DNA of 64,000 nt from Streptomyces canus. GTDB lineage: Bacteria > Actinomycetota > Actinomycetes > Streptomycetales > Streptomycetaceae. Every line of letters begins with the position of its first letter. The stretch's first letter is position 1. Both the position numbers and the translations under genes were made by a program. The stretch lies in assembly GCF_041435015.1 (NCBI RefSeq), contig NZ_CP107989.1:7626001-7690000 (forward strand), given 5' to 3'. Positions 55,007 to 64,000 of this stretch are shown piece after piece. The notes beneath the pieces were generated by a model, which worked only from the letters and a program-made list of their open reading frames with translations, was not told the DNA's origin and searched no databases.

Positions 55007-55876
55007 ATGCAAGGCACGGTCGACGGATTCAGCTACGGACTCGTCACACCGCTGGTGGCTTACCTCATGGCCTGCCTCGGCGGCGCCCTCGGCCTGCGCT
55101 GCACCACCAGATCCATGCTGGTCAGCCGGTCCTGGCGACCCGGCTGGCTGGCCCTCGGCTCGGCGGCGATCGGCTCCGGCATCTGGACCATGCACTTCGT
55201 CGCGATGATGGGGTTCAAGGTCGAACAGGCGCCCATCCACTACGACAGGGCCATCACCTTCGCGAGCCTGGGCGTCGCCATCGTCATGGTGGGCGTCGGG
55301 GTCTTCATCGTCGGCTACTGGGGCGCGACCGGAACACCCCTGATGACCGGCGGTGCGGTCACCGGCCTGGGCATCGCCTCGATGCACTACCTGGGCATGG
55401 CGGGGATGCGCCTGAACGGGCAGCTGGAGTACAACACCGTCACCGTCGCCATCTCCGTGGTCATAGCCGTCGTCGCCGCCACCGCCGCCCTCTGGGCCGC
55501 CGGGCAGGTCAGGGGATTCCTGTGGAGCGTGGGCGCGAGCCTGGTCATGGGCCTCGCCGTCACGGGCATGCACTACACCGGCATGGCCGCCCTCAGCGTC
55601 CATGTGCACCGCACGTCCGCCCCCGTCGCCGGTGACTCGCCCACCTCCCTGCTCGCGCCCATGATGATCGGCCCGCTCGCCTTCCTGCTGATCGCGGGTG
55701 TCGTCGTGATGTTCGATCCGCTGATGGTCATGGGCAAACCCGTGTGGTCGCCCGCCGAGAACAAGCCCGGCGTCCCCGCGCGCGAACTCGTCCACCACCC
55801 GGCCGCCCGCCGCCCCTCGATCCGCCCCCGCCGGAACCTGGCCCACAGCGACGCCCGCACCCCGCAGAACCGCTGA
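55007..55876 (+). CDS. MHYT-domain integral membrane sensor
   Basis: 289 residues with about seven membrane helices and three MHYT motifs: [18 protein letters not shown] and [13 protein letters not shown] proteins are proposed copper-bound gas (O2/NO/CO) sensors. The typical GGDEF/EAL output is missing; the Pro/Arg-rich cytoplasmic tail is short. Signalling role uncertain. Confidence 0.88.
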   Translation: MQGTVDGFSYGLVTPLVAYLMACLGGALGLRCTTRSMLVSRSWRPGWLALGSAAIGSGIWTMHFVAMMGFKVEQAPIHYDRAITFASLGVAIVMVGVGVFIVGYWGATGTPLMTGGAVTGLGIASMHYLGMAGMRLNGQLEYNTVTVAISVVIAVVAATAALWAAGQVRGFLWSVGASLVMGLAVTGMHYTGMAALSVHVHRTSAPVAGDSPTSLLAPMMIGPLAFLLIAGVVVMFDPLMVMGKPVWSPAENKPGVPARELVHHPAARRPSIRPRRNLAHSDARTPQNR

Positions 55877-55950
55877 CCCCACCGGCCCCTCCTCCGCCCG
55901 GAGCCCCTGATCGGACCGCGTTGTCAGTGGGGAGTCGTACGGTGGACTCC

Positions 55951-58086
55951 ATGCGGCCCGTTTCCCACATCGAACGTACGGTGGCGCCCTTCGAGGTCGT
56001 CAGCTCCTACCAGCCCAGCGGCGATCAGCCGGCGGCCATCGCCGAGCTGGCCAAGCGCATCGAGGCAGGTGAGAAGGACGTCGTCCTGCTCGGCGCGACC
56101 GGCACCGGAAAGTCCGCCACCACCGCGTGGATGATCGAGAAGCTCCAGCGCCCCACCCTCGTGATGGCCCCGAACAAGACGTTGGCCGCCCAGCTGGCGA
56201 ACGAATTCCGCGAGCTGCTGCCGAACAACGCCGTCGAGTACTTCGTCTCGTACTACGACTACTACCAGCCCGAGGCCTACGTCCCGCAGTCGGACACCTA
56301 CATCGAGAAGGACTCCTCGATCAACGAGGAGGTGGAGCGCCTGCGCCACTCCGCCACCAACTCGCTGCTCACCCGCCGGGACGTCATCGTGGTCGCGTCG
56401 GTCTCCTGCATCTACGGCCTCGGCACCCCGCAGGAGTACGTGGACCGCATGGTCCCCCTCAAGGTCGGCGAGGAGATCGACCGCGACCAGCTCCTGCGCC
56501 GCTTCGTCGACATCCAGTACACGCGCAACGACCTGGCCTTCACCCGCGGCACCTTCCGGGTGCGCGGCGACACCATCGAGATCTTCCCGGTCTACGAGGA
56601 ACTCGCCGTCCGCATCGAGATGTTCGGCGACGAGATCGAGGCACTGTCCACGCTCCACCCGCTCACCGGCGAGATCATCAGCGACGACGACCATCTGTAC
56701 GTCTTCCCGGCCTCGCACTACGTCGCGGGACCCGAGCGCATGGAGCGGGCCGTCAACGACATCGAGAAGGAGCTCGGGGAGCGCCTGGCCGAGCTGGAGA
56801 AGCAGGGCAAGCTCCTGGAGGCCCAGCGCCTGAGGATGCGCACGACGTACGACCTCGAGATGCTCCGCCAGATCGGCTCCTGCTCGGGCATCGAGAACTA
56901 CTCGATGCACTTCGACGGCCGCTCGCCCGGTTCCCCGCCGCACACCCTGATCGACTACTTCCCGGACGACTTCCTCCTCGTCATCGACGAGTCGCACGTG
57001 ACCGTGCCCCAGATCGGCGCGATGTACGAGGGCGACGCCTCCCGCAAGCGCACCCTCGTCGACCACGGCTTCCGCCTTCCCTCGGCCCTGGACAACCGCC
57101 CCCTCAAGTGGGAGGAGTTCACGGAGCGCATCGGCCAGACCGTCTATCTGTCGGCGACGCCCGGCAAGTACGAGCTCTCGCGCGGGGACGGCGTCGTCGA
57201 GCAGATCATCCGCCCCACCGGCCTGATCGACCCCGAGGTCGTCGTCAAGCCCACCGAGGGCCAGATCGACGACCTGGTGCACGAGATCCGCACCCGCACC
57301 GAGAAGGACGAGCGTGTCCTGGTCACCACGCTGACCAAGAAGATGGCAGAGGACCTCACGGACTACTTCCTGGAACTCGGCATCCAGGTCCGCTATCTGC
57401 ACAGCGACGTCGACACCCTGCGCCGCGTGGAGCTGCTGCGCGAGCTGCGTTCCGGCGAGTTCGACGTCCTCGTCGGCATCAACCTCCTGCGAGAGGGCCT
57501 CGACCTGCCCGAGGTGTCCCTGGTGGCCATCCTCGACGCCGACAAGGAGGGCTTCCTGCGCTCCGGCACCTCCCTGATCCAGACCATCGGCCGCGCCGCG
57601 CGCAATGTCTCCGGCCAGGTCCACATGTACGCCGACAAGATCACCCCGGCGATGGAGAAGGCCATCGAGGAGACCAACCGGCGCCGGGAGAAGCAGGTCG
57701 CGTACAACACGGAGCGGGGCATCGACCCCCAGCCGCTGCGCAAGAAGATCAACGACATCGTCGCGCAGATCGCCCGCGAGGACATCGACACCGAGCAGCT
57801 GCTCGGCTCCGGCTACCGCCAGGGCAAGGACGGCAAGGGAGCCAAGGCCCCCGTGCCCTCCCTCGGCAAGGCGGCGGCCGGCACCAAGGCCGCCAAGAGC
57901 AAGGCCAAGGAGACCGTCCCGACCGACCGCCCCGCGGCCGAACTGGCCGAGCAGATCGAGGAGATGACGGCACGCATGCGTGCCGCCGCCGCCGACCTCC
58001 AGTTCGAGATCGCGGCCCGGCTGCGCGACGAGGTCTCCGAGATGAAGAAGGAGCTGCGACAGATGAAGGAGGCCGGCCTGGCCTGA
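55951..58086 (+). CDS. uvrB: Excinuclease ABC subunit B
   Basis: 711 residues. Walker [14 protein letters not shown] (near 50), beta-hairpin [12 protein letters not shown] (near 105), [13 protein letters not shown], helicase motifs [15 protein letters not shown] and QTIGRAARN, and a C-terminal UVR domain [26 protein letters not shown]. Loads UvrC after UvrA in nucleotide excision repair. The C-terminal Lys/Ala-rich linker is typical of actinobacteria. No ribosome site is evident; TACGGT seven bases upstream of the ATG suggests a leaderless start. Confidence 0.97.
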   Translation: MRPVSHIERTVAPFEVVSSYQPSGDQPAAIAELAKRIEAGEKDVVLLGATGTGKSATTAWMIEKLQRPTLVMAPNKTLAAQLANEFRELLPNNAVEYFVSYYDYYQPEAYVPQSDTYIEKDSSINEEVERLRHSATNSLLTRRDVIVVASVSCIYGLGTPQEYVDRMVPLKVGEEIDRDQLLRRFVDIQYTRNDLAFTRGTFRVRGDTIEIFPVYEELAVRIEMFGDEIEALSTLHPLTGEIISDDDHLYVFPASHYVAGPERMERAVNDIEKELGERLAELEKQGKLLEAQRLRMRTTYDLEMLRQIGSCSGIENYSMHFDGRSPGSPPHTLIDYFPDDFLLVIDESHVTVPQIGAMYEGDASRKRTLVDHGFRLPSALDNRPLKWEEFTERIGQTVYLSATPGKYELSRGDGVVEQIIRPTGLIDPEVVVKPTEGQIDDLVHEIRTRTEKDERVLVTTLTKKMAEDLTDYFLELGIQVRYLHSDVDTLRRVELLRELRSGEFDVLVGINLLREGLDLPEVSLVAILDADKEGFLRSGTSLIQTIGRAARNVSGQVHMYADKITPAMEKAIEETNRRREKQVAYNTERGIDPQPLRKKINDIVAQIAREDIDTEQLLGSGYRQGKDGKGAKAPVPSLGKAAAGTKAAKSKAKETVPTDRPAAELAEQIEEMTARMRAAAADLQFEIAARLRDEVSEMKKELRQMKEAGLA

Positions 58087-58220
58087 CCTCCATCGCGCTG
58101 TGTTGCAAGACCGACACAAAGTGCGCTTCGGGGTGCGTCACCGTCAGTGCCCCTGCGTAGGGTTCTGGACAACCGCGGGCACCGCGGTAACAGGGGACAG
58201 CAGCGAGAGGGGTTCGGCGC

Positions 58221-58799
58221 GTGACCGTCAACATGACCAAGGGTCAGGCCATCAGTCTGCAGAAGAACGACGGAGGCAGCCTGACCGCGGTGCGCATGGG
58301 CCTCGGCTGGCAGGCGGCCCCCCGGCGCGGCCTGTTCGGTTCGCGCACGCGGGAGGTCGACCTCGACGCCTCCGCCGTCCTGTTCGCGGACAAGCAGCCC
58401 GTCGACGTCGTCTTCTTCCGTCACCTGGTGAGCGACGACGGCTCGGTCAAGCACACCGGTGACAACCTCGTCGGCGGCGTCGGCCAGGGCGGGGACGACG
58501 AGGCGATCCTCGTCGACCTGGCCCGCGTCCCCGTTCACATCGACCAGATCGTCTTCACCGTGAACTCCTTCACGGGCCAGACCTTCCAGGAGGTGCAGAA
58601 CGCCTTCTGCCGGCTGGTCGACGAGACCAATGGCGACGAGCTGGCCCGCTACACGCTCGCCGGCGGCGGCGCCTACACCGCCCAGATCATGGCGAAGGTG
58701 CACCGGACGGGCCCGGGCTGGACCATGACGGCCCTCGGCACCCCGGCCAACGGCCGCACCTTCCAGGACCTCATGCCGGCGATCCTGCCGCACCTGTAG
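58221..58799 (+). CDS. TerD-family tellurite resistance/stress protein
   Basis: 192 residues with GQAISLQKNDGGSLTAVRMGLGW and DLDASAVLFADKQPVDVVFF, the calcium-binding TerD fold, plus GDDEAILVDLARVP. Ter proteins form calcium-dependent stress complexes at the membrane. First of the TerD, TerD-fusion, TerC run on this strand. Confidence 0.9.
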   Translation: MTVNMTKGQAISLQKNDGGSLTAVRMGLGWQAAPRRGLFGSRTREVDLDASAVLFADKQPVDVVFFRHLVSDDGSVKHTGDNLVGGVGQGGDDEAILVDLARVPVHIDQIVFTVNSFTGQTFQEVQNAFCRLVDETNGDELARYTLAGGGAYTAQIMAKVHRTGPGWTMTALGTPANGRTFQDLMPAILPHL

Positions 58800-58851
58800 C
58801 CGGCCCGCCGAGCGGCACCCGACCGACACCACGACACAGGGGGAGAAGGCG

Positions 58852-60951
58852 ATGACGGCCGAGCTGGTGCGGGGGCAGAACCACCCGCTCTCCCAGGCCC
58901 GTCTCGAGATCCGGATCGCGGCCGGTACGCCGATCGTGGCCGGAGCCACGCTCGGCGACGAGCACGGCACGGTGCACGGCGTCGAGTGGGTCGTCCACCC
59001 GGGCGCTCCCGCCCTGCCGGGTCTGGAGGTCTCCCGGCAGGCGGCCTCCGACCACCGCCTCGCGGTCGATCTCGGCGCGGTGCCCGAGGCCGTCCACCGG
59101 GTCCATGTGCTGCTCGCCCTGCCCTCGGCGGGCGGCCCCGTGCGCTTCGGCGCCGTCGCCGCCCCCTTCGTCGCGGTCACGGGCCTCGACGGCATCGAGC
59201 TCGCCAGCTACACCATCACCGGCCTGGACGCCGAGTCGGCGGTCGTCGCGCTGGAGCTCTACCGCCGCCAGGGCGCCTGGAAGGTACGCGCCGTCGGCCA
59301 GGGCTACGCGGGCGGTCTCACCGAACTCCTCACCGATCAGGGCCTTCCCCAGGCCCACCAGCTGGCGAACACCATCCATGAGGCGGTGGCCCAGGGCCTG
59401 GCCCGAGCGGTGACGCCCCCGGCCCGCACGGCGGACGGCGACCGTGCCCGCCAGACGGCCACGCCGGCACCGGGCCCCGAGCAGGGCTCTTCCGCGACCC
59501 GGGGCGCCTCCGGTGCCGTACCCCCGCAGCCGCTGTCGCCGTACGGCACACAGCCCCCGGGCACACCGCCGCAGCCGACGACCCCGAACGGCGGCCCGGC
59601 CTCCGGCACATCGCAGCCCGCCTCCCCCTACGGCGCGCAGGGCGCCCCGGCAACCGGCGGGCCGCAGCCCGGACACCCCCAGGTGCCCGCTGACGCGTCC
59701 GCGGCTCAGCCTCCCGTGCCCACCGTCGGCGGCCCGGTCGACTACAGTCACCCCCGACGGCAGAACGCCGCCCCGCCCCCGCCTCCGTCGGCCGCGCCCC
59801 CCGTTCAGCCGGGACAGCCCGCGCGGCCCGTCGCCGGGGACGCGACCGGCTGGTCCATGGACGAGCGGCTCTACAACCAGGTGTGGGGCATGTTCGAGGA
59901 CCTGGCCCGCTCCACGGCCGCGTACCGCAGCGCCGTCGACTTCGCCGACTCGCGCATGGAGAAGGAGTTCGACGCGGCCCTCGCCGACCCGCGTCATCGG
60001 ATCGGCGGGCAGGGCGACGCCGCACGCGAGGCGTCCCGTGCCAAGCACGCCGAGCTCGTCGAACAGGCCCGCGCGGCCTACGACCGGGATCTCGGCCAGC
60101 TCACGGCCGAGTCCGAGGTGGTCGAACCCGCCCTGCCCCTGGCGTACGCCCGCTGGGACAACCCCGTCTGGCACGGCTACCGGGTGCCGTTCGAGGCACC
60201 CATGGCCGTGCGCCTGGGCGATCTGCATCTGCCCGAGTGCCCCGAGCTGCGTATCCCGATGCTGGTCCGGCTGCCGCTGGAGCGCGGCCTGTGGATCGAC
60301 AGCGGAGCCGCCGGATCCCTCGACGGCTCGTTCTTCGACTCCCACGAACTGCACCGCCTCGCCATGGACACGGCTGTGGCGCTCGCGGCCCGGCTCCTCG
60401 CCGTCCACCCCGCGGGGGACTACACCCTGCACGTCATCGACCCGGCCGGGTCGGGGGCGCAGTCGCTCGCCCCGCTGGTGTGGGCCGGGGTGCTCGCGGC
60501 CCCGCCCGCCGTCGGCGCCGCGGGCGTGGCGGACGTCCTGGCCCGCCTCACCGAGCGCGTCGACCTCGTGCAGATGGCGGTGCGCGGCGGCGCGGCCGAC
60601 TCCCTCCCGCCCGGCCTCGACACCTCCGAGCAACTTCTGATCGTCAACGACTTCCCGCACGGCTTCGACGACCGGGCCGTGACCCAGCTGCGCTACCTCG
60701 CGGACGAGGGACCGTCCGTCGGCGTCCACCTGATGATGGTCGCGGACCGTGAGGAGGCGTCCGCCTACGGTCCCCTCCTCGACCCCCTGTGGCGCTCGCT
60801 CATGCGACTGACGGCGGTGCCCGACGACCACCTCGCCGACCCGTGGGTCGGCCATGCCTGGACCTACGAGCCCGCGCTCGTCCCGCCCGGCAGCCAGGTG
60901 GTCCAACAGGTCCTGAACCAGGTCGCGGAGGCTCGTACCAAGTACACGTAA
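58852..60951 (+). CDS. TerD domain fused to degenerate FtsK/HerA-like ATPase domain
   Basis: 699 residues. The N-terminal ~185 residues are a second TerD-type domain (GAVPEAVHRVHVLLALPSAG; ELASYTITGLDAESAVVALELYRR). A Pro/Gln-rich linker (about 190-320) is followed by a helical segment and, from ~430, a HerA/FtsK-like core. The P-loop position reads DSGAAGSLDGSF without GKS, while LLIVNDFPHGFDD looks like Walker B and EGPSVGVHLMMVADRE resembles the sensor strand. So probably a pseudo-ATPase scaffold. Gap of 52 bp from TerD gene. Confidence 0.8.
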   Translation: MTAELVRGQNHPLSQARLEIRIAAGTPIVAGATLGDEHGTVHGVEWVVHPGAPALPGLEVSRQAASDHRLAVDLGAVPEAVHRVHVLLALPSAGGPVRFGAVAAPFVAVTGLDGIELASYTITGLDAESAVVALELYRRQGAWKVRAVGQGYAGGLTELLTDQGLPQAHQLANTIHEAVAQGLARAVTPPARTADGDRARQTATPAPGPEQGSSATRGASGAVPPQPLSPYGTQPPGTPPQPTTPNGGPASGTSQPASPYGAQGAPATGGPQPGHPQVPADASAAQPPVPTVGGPVDYSHPRRQNAAPPPPPSAAPPVQPGQPARPVAGDATGWSMDERLYNQVWGMFEDLARSTAAYRSAVDFADSRMEKEFDAALADPRHRIGGQGDAAREASRAKHAELVEQARAAYDRDLGQLTAESEVVEPALPLAYARWDNPVWHGYRVPFEAPMAVRLGDLHLPECPELRIPMLVRLPLERGLWIDSGAAGSLDGSFFDSHELHRLAMDTAVALAARLLAVHPAGDYTLHVIDPAGSGAQSLAPLVWAGVLAAPPAVGAAGVADVLARLTERVDLVQMAVRGGAADSLPPGLDTSEQLLIVNDFPHGFDDRAVTQLRYLADEGPSVGVHLMMVADREEASAYGPLLDPLWRSLMRLTAVPDDHLADPWVGHAWTYEPALVPPGSQVVQQVLNQVAEARTKYT

Positions 60952-61018
60952 AGCAGCTCCCACCAGGTATTTTGACCTTTCTTTTGCCAACCGCTTTACC
61001 TTTACTTGGTGATTGAGG

Positions 61019-61024
61019 TACGGT
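61019..61024 (+). promoter_or_regulatory. Probable -10 box of the terC leader
   Basis: TACGGT with a weak TTACCT 17 bases upstream (60996-61001). Transcription would start around 61031, immediately before the structured leader. Inferred. Confidence 0.4.
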
Positions 61025-61030
61025 GGGTGG

Positions 61031-61174
61031 CACGGAGGGGAGTACTCCCTGTCGACTGCGGCGTACCCGTCAATACGGATCAGGCCTGATCCCGGGGCGT
61101 CGGCCCACCGTGGGTGGAAGAGACCTCCGGCAGCGCGACGACGCTGGTTACTTGCCGTTACGTATTGCCGGAGG
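61031..61174 (+). promoter_or_regulatory. Candidate Mn-type (yybP-ykoY-like) riboswitch leader of terC
   Basis: The leader begins with GGAGGGGAGTACTCCC (61034-61049), the GGGGAGTA hallmark of yybP-ykoY RNAs, a class upstream of TerC-family genes elsewhere. Near the end, TGCCGGAGG (61166-61174), which includes the terC ribosome site, is a perfect complement of CCTCCGGCA (61124-61132). That same segment can instead pair with CGGAGG at 61033-61038. This is a two-state switch hiding or freeing the ribosome site. Ligand is inferred (manganese). Confidence 0.55.
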
Positions 61175-61178
61175 AACT

Positions 61179-62180
61179 GTGGATGTTTCCGTGACCCTGT
61201 GGGTCCTGACCATCGTGGGCCTCGCCGCCCTCATCGCGGTCGACTTCTTCATCGGCCGCAAGCCGCACGACGTGTCCATCAAGGAAGCGGGCATCTGGAC
61301 GGTCGTCTGGATCGCCCTGGCCGGCCTCTTCGGGCTCGGTCTGCTCGTCTTCGGTGGCGGCCAGGCCGGTGGAGAGTTCTTCGCGGGCTTCATCACCGAG
61401 AAGTCCCTGAGCGTGGACAACCTCTTCGTCTTCGTCCTGATCATGGCGAAGTTCGCGGTGCCCTCGCAGTACCAGCAGCGGGTGCTTCTCGTCGGTGTCC
61501 TGATAGCCCTGGTGCTGCGCGCGATCTTCATCGCCGCCGGTGCCGCGATCATCGCCAGCTTCGCCTGGGTGTTCTACATCTTCGGCGCCTTCCTCATCTG
61601 GACCGCCTGGAAGCTCATCCAGGAGGCCCGGGCGGACGAGGAGGAAGAGGAGTTCGAGGAGAACAAGCTGCTCAAGGCCGCCGAGCGCAGGTTCGGCGTG
61701 GCCGACCGCTACCACGGCACCAAGCTGTGGATCGTGGAGAACGGCAAGCGGGTCATGACCCCGATGCTCGTCGTGATGCTCGCGATCGGCTCCACCGACG
61801 TGCTCTTCGCGCTCGACTCGATCCCCGCGATCTTCGGCCTGACCCAGGACCCGTACATCGTCTTCACGGCCAACGCCTTCGCCCTGATGGGTCTGCGGCA
61901 GCTGTACTTCCTCATCGGCGGTCTGCTGAAGAAGCTGGTCCACCTGAGCTACGGCCTGTCGCTCATCCTGGGCTTCATCGGCGTCAAGCTGGTGCTGCAC
62001 GCCCTGCACGAGTCCGGGGTCCACGTCCCCGAGATCAGCATTCCGGTCTCGCTCGGCGTGATCTGCGCGGTCCTGATCGTCACCACGGTCACCAGTCTGA
62101 TGGCCACCAGGAAGCAGGAGGCGGCCGAGGCGGCGCAGGCGGAGGGCGAAGGCGCTCCGAAGGACAGCATCGAGGCCTGA
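61179..62180 (+). CDS. TerC-family integral membrane protein
   Basis: 333 residues, about nine membrane helices. DFFIGRKPHDVSIKEAGIWT, EKSLSVDNLFVFVLIMAKF and GSTDVLFALDSIPAIFGLT carry the conserved acidic residues of the Alx/TerC group, linked to manganese export or metalation of secreted proteins. GTG has GGAGG four bases upstream, in a hairpin that would hide it. Acidic cytoplasmic loop with EEEEEFEE. Confidence 0.92.
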   Translation: MDVSVTLWVLTIVGLAALIAVDFFIGRKPHDVSIKEAGIWTVVWIALAGLFGLGLLVFGGGQAGGEFFAGFITEKSLSVDNLFVFVLIMAKFAVPSQYQQRVLLVGVLIALVLRAIFIAAGAAIIASFAWVFYIFGAFLIWTAWKLIQEARADEEEEEFEENKLLKAAERRFGVADRYHGTKLWIVENGKRVMTPMLVVMLAIGSTDVLFALDSIPAIFGLTQDPYIVFTANAFALMGLRQLYFLIGGLLKKLVHLSYGLSLILGFIGVKLVLHALHESGVHVPEISIPVSLGVICAVLIVTTVTSLMATRKQEAAEAAQAEGEGAPKDSIEA

Positions 62181-62203
62181 CCACGGCGGACGGAGAAGAA
62201 CCA

Positions 62204-62256
62204 GCACCGGGAGCGGAGCGCGGCGAATTGCCGGGTATCGCTCCCGGTGCTTGTTT
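62204..62256 (+). terminator. Rho-independent terminator after terC
   Basis: Perfect 12-bp stem GCACCGGGAGCG / CGCTCCCGGTGC (62204-62215 and 62239-62250) followed by TTGTTT. The clearest terminator in the window. Confidence 0.85.
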
Positions 62257-62309
62257 GGTTCCAGAGCGCGTTCCCCGGCCCGGGGGCGCCGTGGCCGGCT
62301 GGAGACACC

Positions 62310-62612
62310 ATGAAGTTCGTGCAGATCATCGGCTTCGAGACCGAGCGTATGGAAGAGATGCAGCAGCTGCTGCAGGAGGCGGGGGAGCGCAACGCGGGCA
62401 GGACGGGCGGCCCGACCCACCGCATGCTCCTGAAGGACCGGGACAAGCCCCATCACTATCTGGCGCTGATCGAGTTCGACTCGTACGACGAGGCCATGCG
62501 CAACAGTGACGACCCCGAGACGAGCAAACTCGCGGAGCAGCTGGGCGCGCTGAGCATCGGCGAGCGCGTCTACACCAACTGCGACGTCCTGGAGTCGGGC
62601 GAAATCAAGTAG
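62310..62612 (+). CDS. Small dimeric alpha/beta-barrel-like protein
   Basis: 100 residues. MKFVQIIGFETERMEEMQQLLQEA, RMLLKDRDKPHHYLALIEFDSYDEAMRNSDDP, resembling ABM/ferredoxin-like dimeric folds. Starts with GGAG five bases upstream. Function unknown. Confidence 0.7.
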   Translation: MKFVQIIGFETERMEEMQQLLQEAGERNAGRTGGPTHRMLLKDRDKPHHYLALIEFDSYDEAMRNSDDPETSKLAEQLGALSIGERVYTNCDVLESGEIK

Positions 62613-62657
62613 CGCCGGCACGGTGCGGAGCCGATCGGCCTCTGCGACGATCACGGC

Positions 62658-63758
62658 ATGATCGCTCGGCTCAGGTCGCTCGCCACGAGCTGGACGTCCG
62701 CCGTGCCGGTGCTCGCCGTCGTCCTGCTGGTGTTCACATGGGGACGCGATCTGCCCGGCGCGGTCGTCGTGCTCGTGAGCCTGGTCCTCGCGGGGGCCGT
62801 GCTGGCCGCCGTGCACCACGCCGAGGTGATCGCCCACCGGGTCGGTGAACCGTTCGGCTCCCTCGTCCTCGCCGTCGCCGTCACGATCATCGAGGTCGCC
62901 CTGATCGTCACCCTGATGGTGGACGGCGGAGACAAGAGCTCGACCCTGGCCAGGGACACGGTCTTCGCAGCCGTGATGATCACCTGCAACGGCATCGTCG
63001 GCATCAGTCTCCTCGTGGCCGCACTGCGTCATGGCACCGCGGTCTTCAACGCCGAGGGCACCGGCGCCGCGCTCGCCACGGTCGCCACCCTGGCCACACT
63101 GAGCCTGGTCTTGCCGACGTTCACGACGAGCAAGCCGGGCCCGGAGTTCTCCGCCACGCAGCTGACCTTCGCCGCGCTGTCCTCGCTGATCCTGTACGGC
63201 CTGTTCGTGGCGACCCAGACCGTACGGCACCGCGACTACTTCCTCCCGATCACCCGTCAGGGCGAGGTGATCACCACCGAGGACCACGCCGACGCACCCA
63301 CCGCCCGTACCGCGCTGACCAGTCTCGGCCTGCTGGGCCTGGCCCTGATCGGGGTGGTCGGCCTGGCCAAGGGCGTGTCGCCCACCATCGAGTCCGGGGT
63401 CGCCAAGGCGGGTCTTCCCCAGGCCGTCGTCGGCGTGGTCATCGCCCTGCTGGTGCTGCTCCCCGAGACCATCGCCGCCCTGCGCTCGGCACGCCGCGAC
63501 CGGGTGCAGACCAGCCTCAACCTCGCCCTCGGCTCGGCCATGGCCAGCATCGGCCTGACCATCCCCGCGGTCGCTCTGGCCTCCGTCTGGCTCTCCGGCC
63601 CGCTCGTCCTCGGCCTGGGCTCCACCCACATGGTGCTGCTGGCCCTGACCGTGGTGGTGAGCTCGCTGACGGTGGTTCCCGGCCGGGCCACACCGCTCCA
63701 GGGCGGTGTCCATCTGGTGCTGTTCGCGGCCTATCTGGAACTGGCGGTCAATCCATAG
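62658..63758 (+). CDS. Calcium/proton exchanger (ChaA/CAX family)
   Basis: 366 residues, about eleven membrane helices in two repeats: GEPFGSLVLAVAVTIIEVALI in the first and VVGVVIALLVLLPETIAALRSARRDRVQTSLNLALGSAMASIGLTIPAVAL in the second, both with the acidic residues of the exchange site. Inner membrane cation extrusion. Tail overlaps the converging MFS gene by 11 bp. Confidence 0.88.
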   Translation: MIARLRSLATSWTSAVPVLAVVLLVFTWGRDLPGAVVVLVSLVLAGAVLAAVHHAEVIAHRVGEPFGSLVLAVAVTIIEVALIVTLMVDGGDKSSTLARDTVFAAVMITCNGIVGISLLVAALRHGTAVFNAEGTGAALATVATLATLSLVLPTFTTSKPGPEFSATQLTFAALSSLILYGLFVATQTVRHRDYFLPITRQGEVITTEDHADAPTARTALTSLGLLGLALIGVVGLAKGVSPTIESGVAKAGLPQAVVGVVIALLVLLPETIAALRSARRDRVQTSLNLALGSAMASIGLTIPAVALASVWLSGPLVLGLGSTHMVLLALTVVVSSLTVVPGRATPLQGGVHLVLFAAYLELAVNP

Positions 63759-64000
63759 CGGGCTCCGCCGCCGCCTCGGGCACCGGCCGCGTCTCCGGCA
63801 GCAACGCGAAACACCCCAGGCTGAGCAGCGCGATCCCGGTCAGATACGCACCCACGCCCCAGGGCACCCGCCCGCCGTGCTCCACCAGCGCCGTCGCCAC
63901 GATCGGCGTGAGCGCGCCGCCTACGACCCCGCCGAGGTTGTAGCCGACCGCGGCACCGGTGCAGCGCACCCGCGGCTCGTACAGCTCCGGCAGATACGCG
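63748..64000 (-). CDS. MFS transporter, C-terminal part (cut by window end)
   Basis: The visible ~83 residues include ELYEPRVRCTGAAVGYNLGGVVGGALTPIVATAL, the metabolite/H+ symporter pattern, then two membrane helices and a short acidic tail. The rest lies outside the window. Substrate unknown. Confidence 0.85.
   Translation of the reverse strand, partial: AYLPELYEPRVRCTGAAVGYNLGGVVGGALTPIVATALVEHGGRVPWGVGAYLTGIALLSLGCFALLPETRPVPEAAAEPAMD

Noticed and set aside
55924..58119. 731-codon minus-strand frame opposite uvrB
   Set aside because: Shadow of uvrB, a highly conserved gene.
1..64000. tRNA, rRNA, insertion sequences, integrase or attachment sites
   Set aside because: None recognised by eye on either strand, so mobility of the defence region is not shown.

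Overview
The window is very GC-rich with strong G/C bias at third codon positions. It carries XRE-DUF5753/DUF397 regulator pairs, small HATPase proteins and a WXG/RHS toxin operon, and many starts are GTG. All of this points to a Streptomyces chromosome (Actinomycetota). No tRNA, rRNA, integrase, transposase or CRISPR array was recognised.

Region 1 (1-29.3 kb) is an accessory conflict/defence region. At the left edge, on the minus strand, a ~2300-residue DEAD/DEAH helicase is translationally coupled (ATGA overlap) to a RelE-UvrD helicase fusion that runs off the window. The large helicase has zinc knuckles, a DUF1998-like segment and a nuclease-like C-terminus, and resembles DruE of Druantia. 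A Beta-family protein diverges from it. Next comes an SseB / WXG-like / RHS toxin operon (9.9-15.8 kb), ending in a lower-GC toxin tip and an overlapping small candidate immunity gene. A second minus-strand pair follows: a RecF/OLD-like ATPase and a TOPRIM-like partner (16.4-18.3 kb). After a HATPase / XRE / DUF397 regulatory module comes a three-gene minus-strand operon: Ser/Thr kinase, SNF2-type helicase and a very large Eco57I-type DNA methyltransferase (20.1-29.3 kb). This operon recalls drmD-drmMI of class 1 DISARM with a kinase added, and is the best candidate here for a little-described defence system.

Region 2 (29.5-47.5 kb) is mixed metabolic and regulatory: a FUSC membrane protein, an endonuclease/exonuclease/phosphatase-fold protein, an amidohydrolase, a P450, a DUF899 protein, an ABC exporter, a second HATPase / XRE / DUF397 module with elaborate inverted repeats at its divergent promoter, a MocR regulator facing an AhpD-like gene, a glutamate synthase small subunit without its large subunit, and small unknowns.

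Region 3 (47.6-64 kb) looks like conserved chromosome: CBS protein, CorA, methyltransferase, pseudouridine catabolism (psuG and a PfkB kinase), a VOC protein, a broken formaldehyde dehydrogenase, DNA alkyltransferase, GDPD, MHYT protein, uvrB, TerD, a TerD/pseudo-ATPase fusion, TerC with a riboswitch-like leader, ChaA-type exchanger and the end of an MFS transporter.
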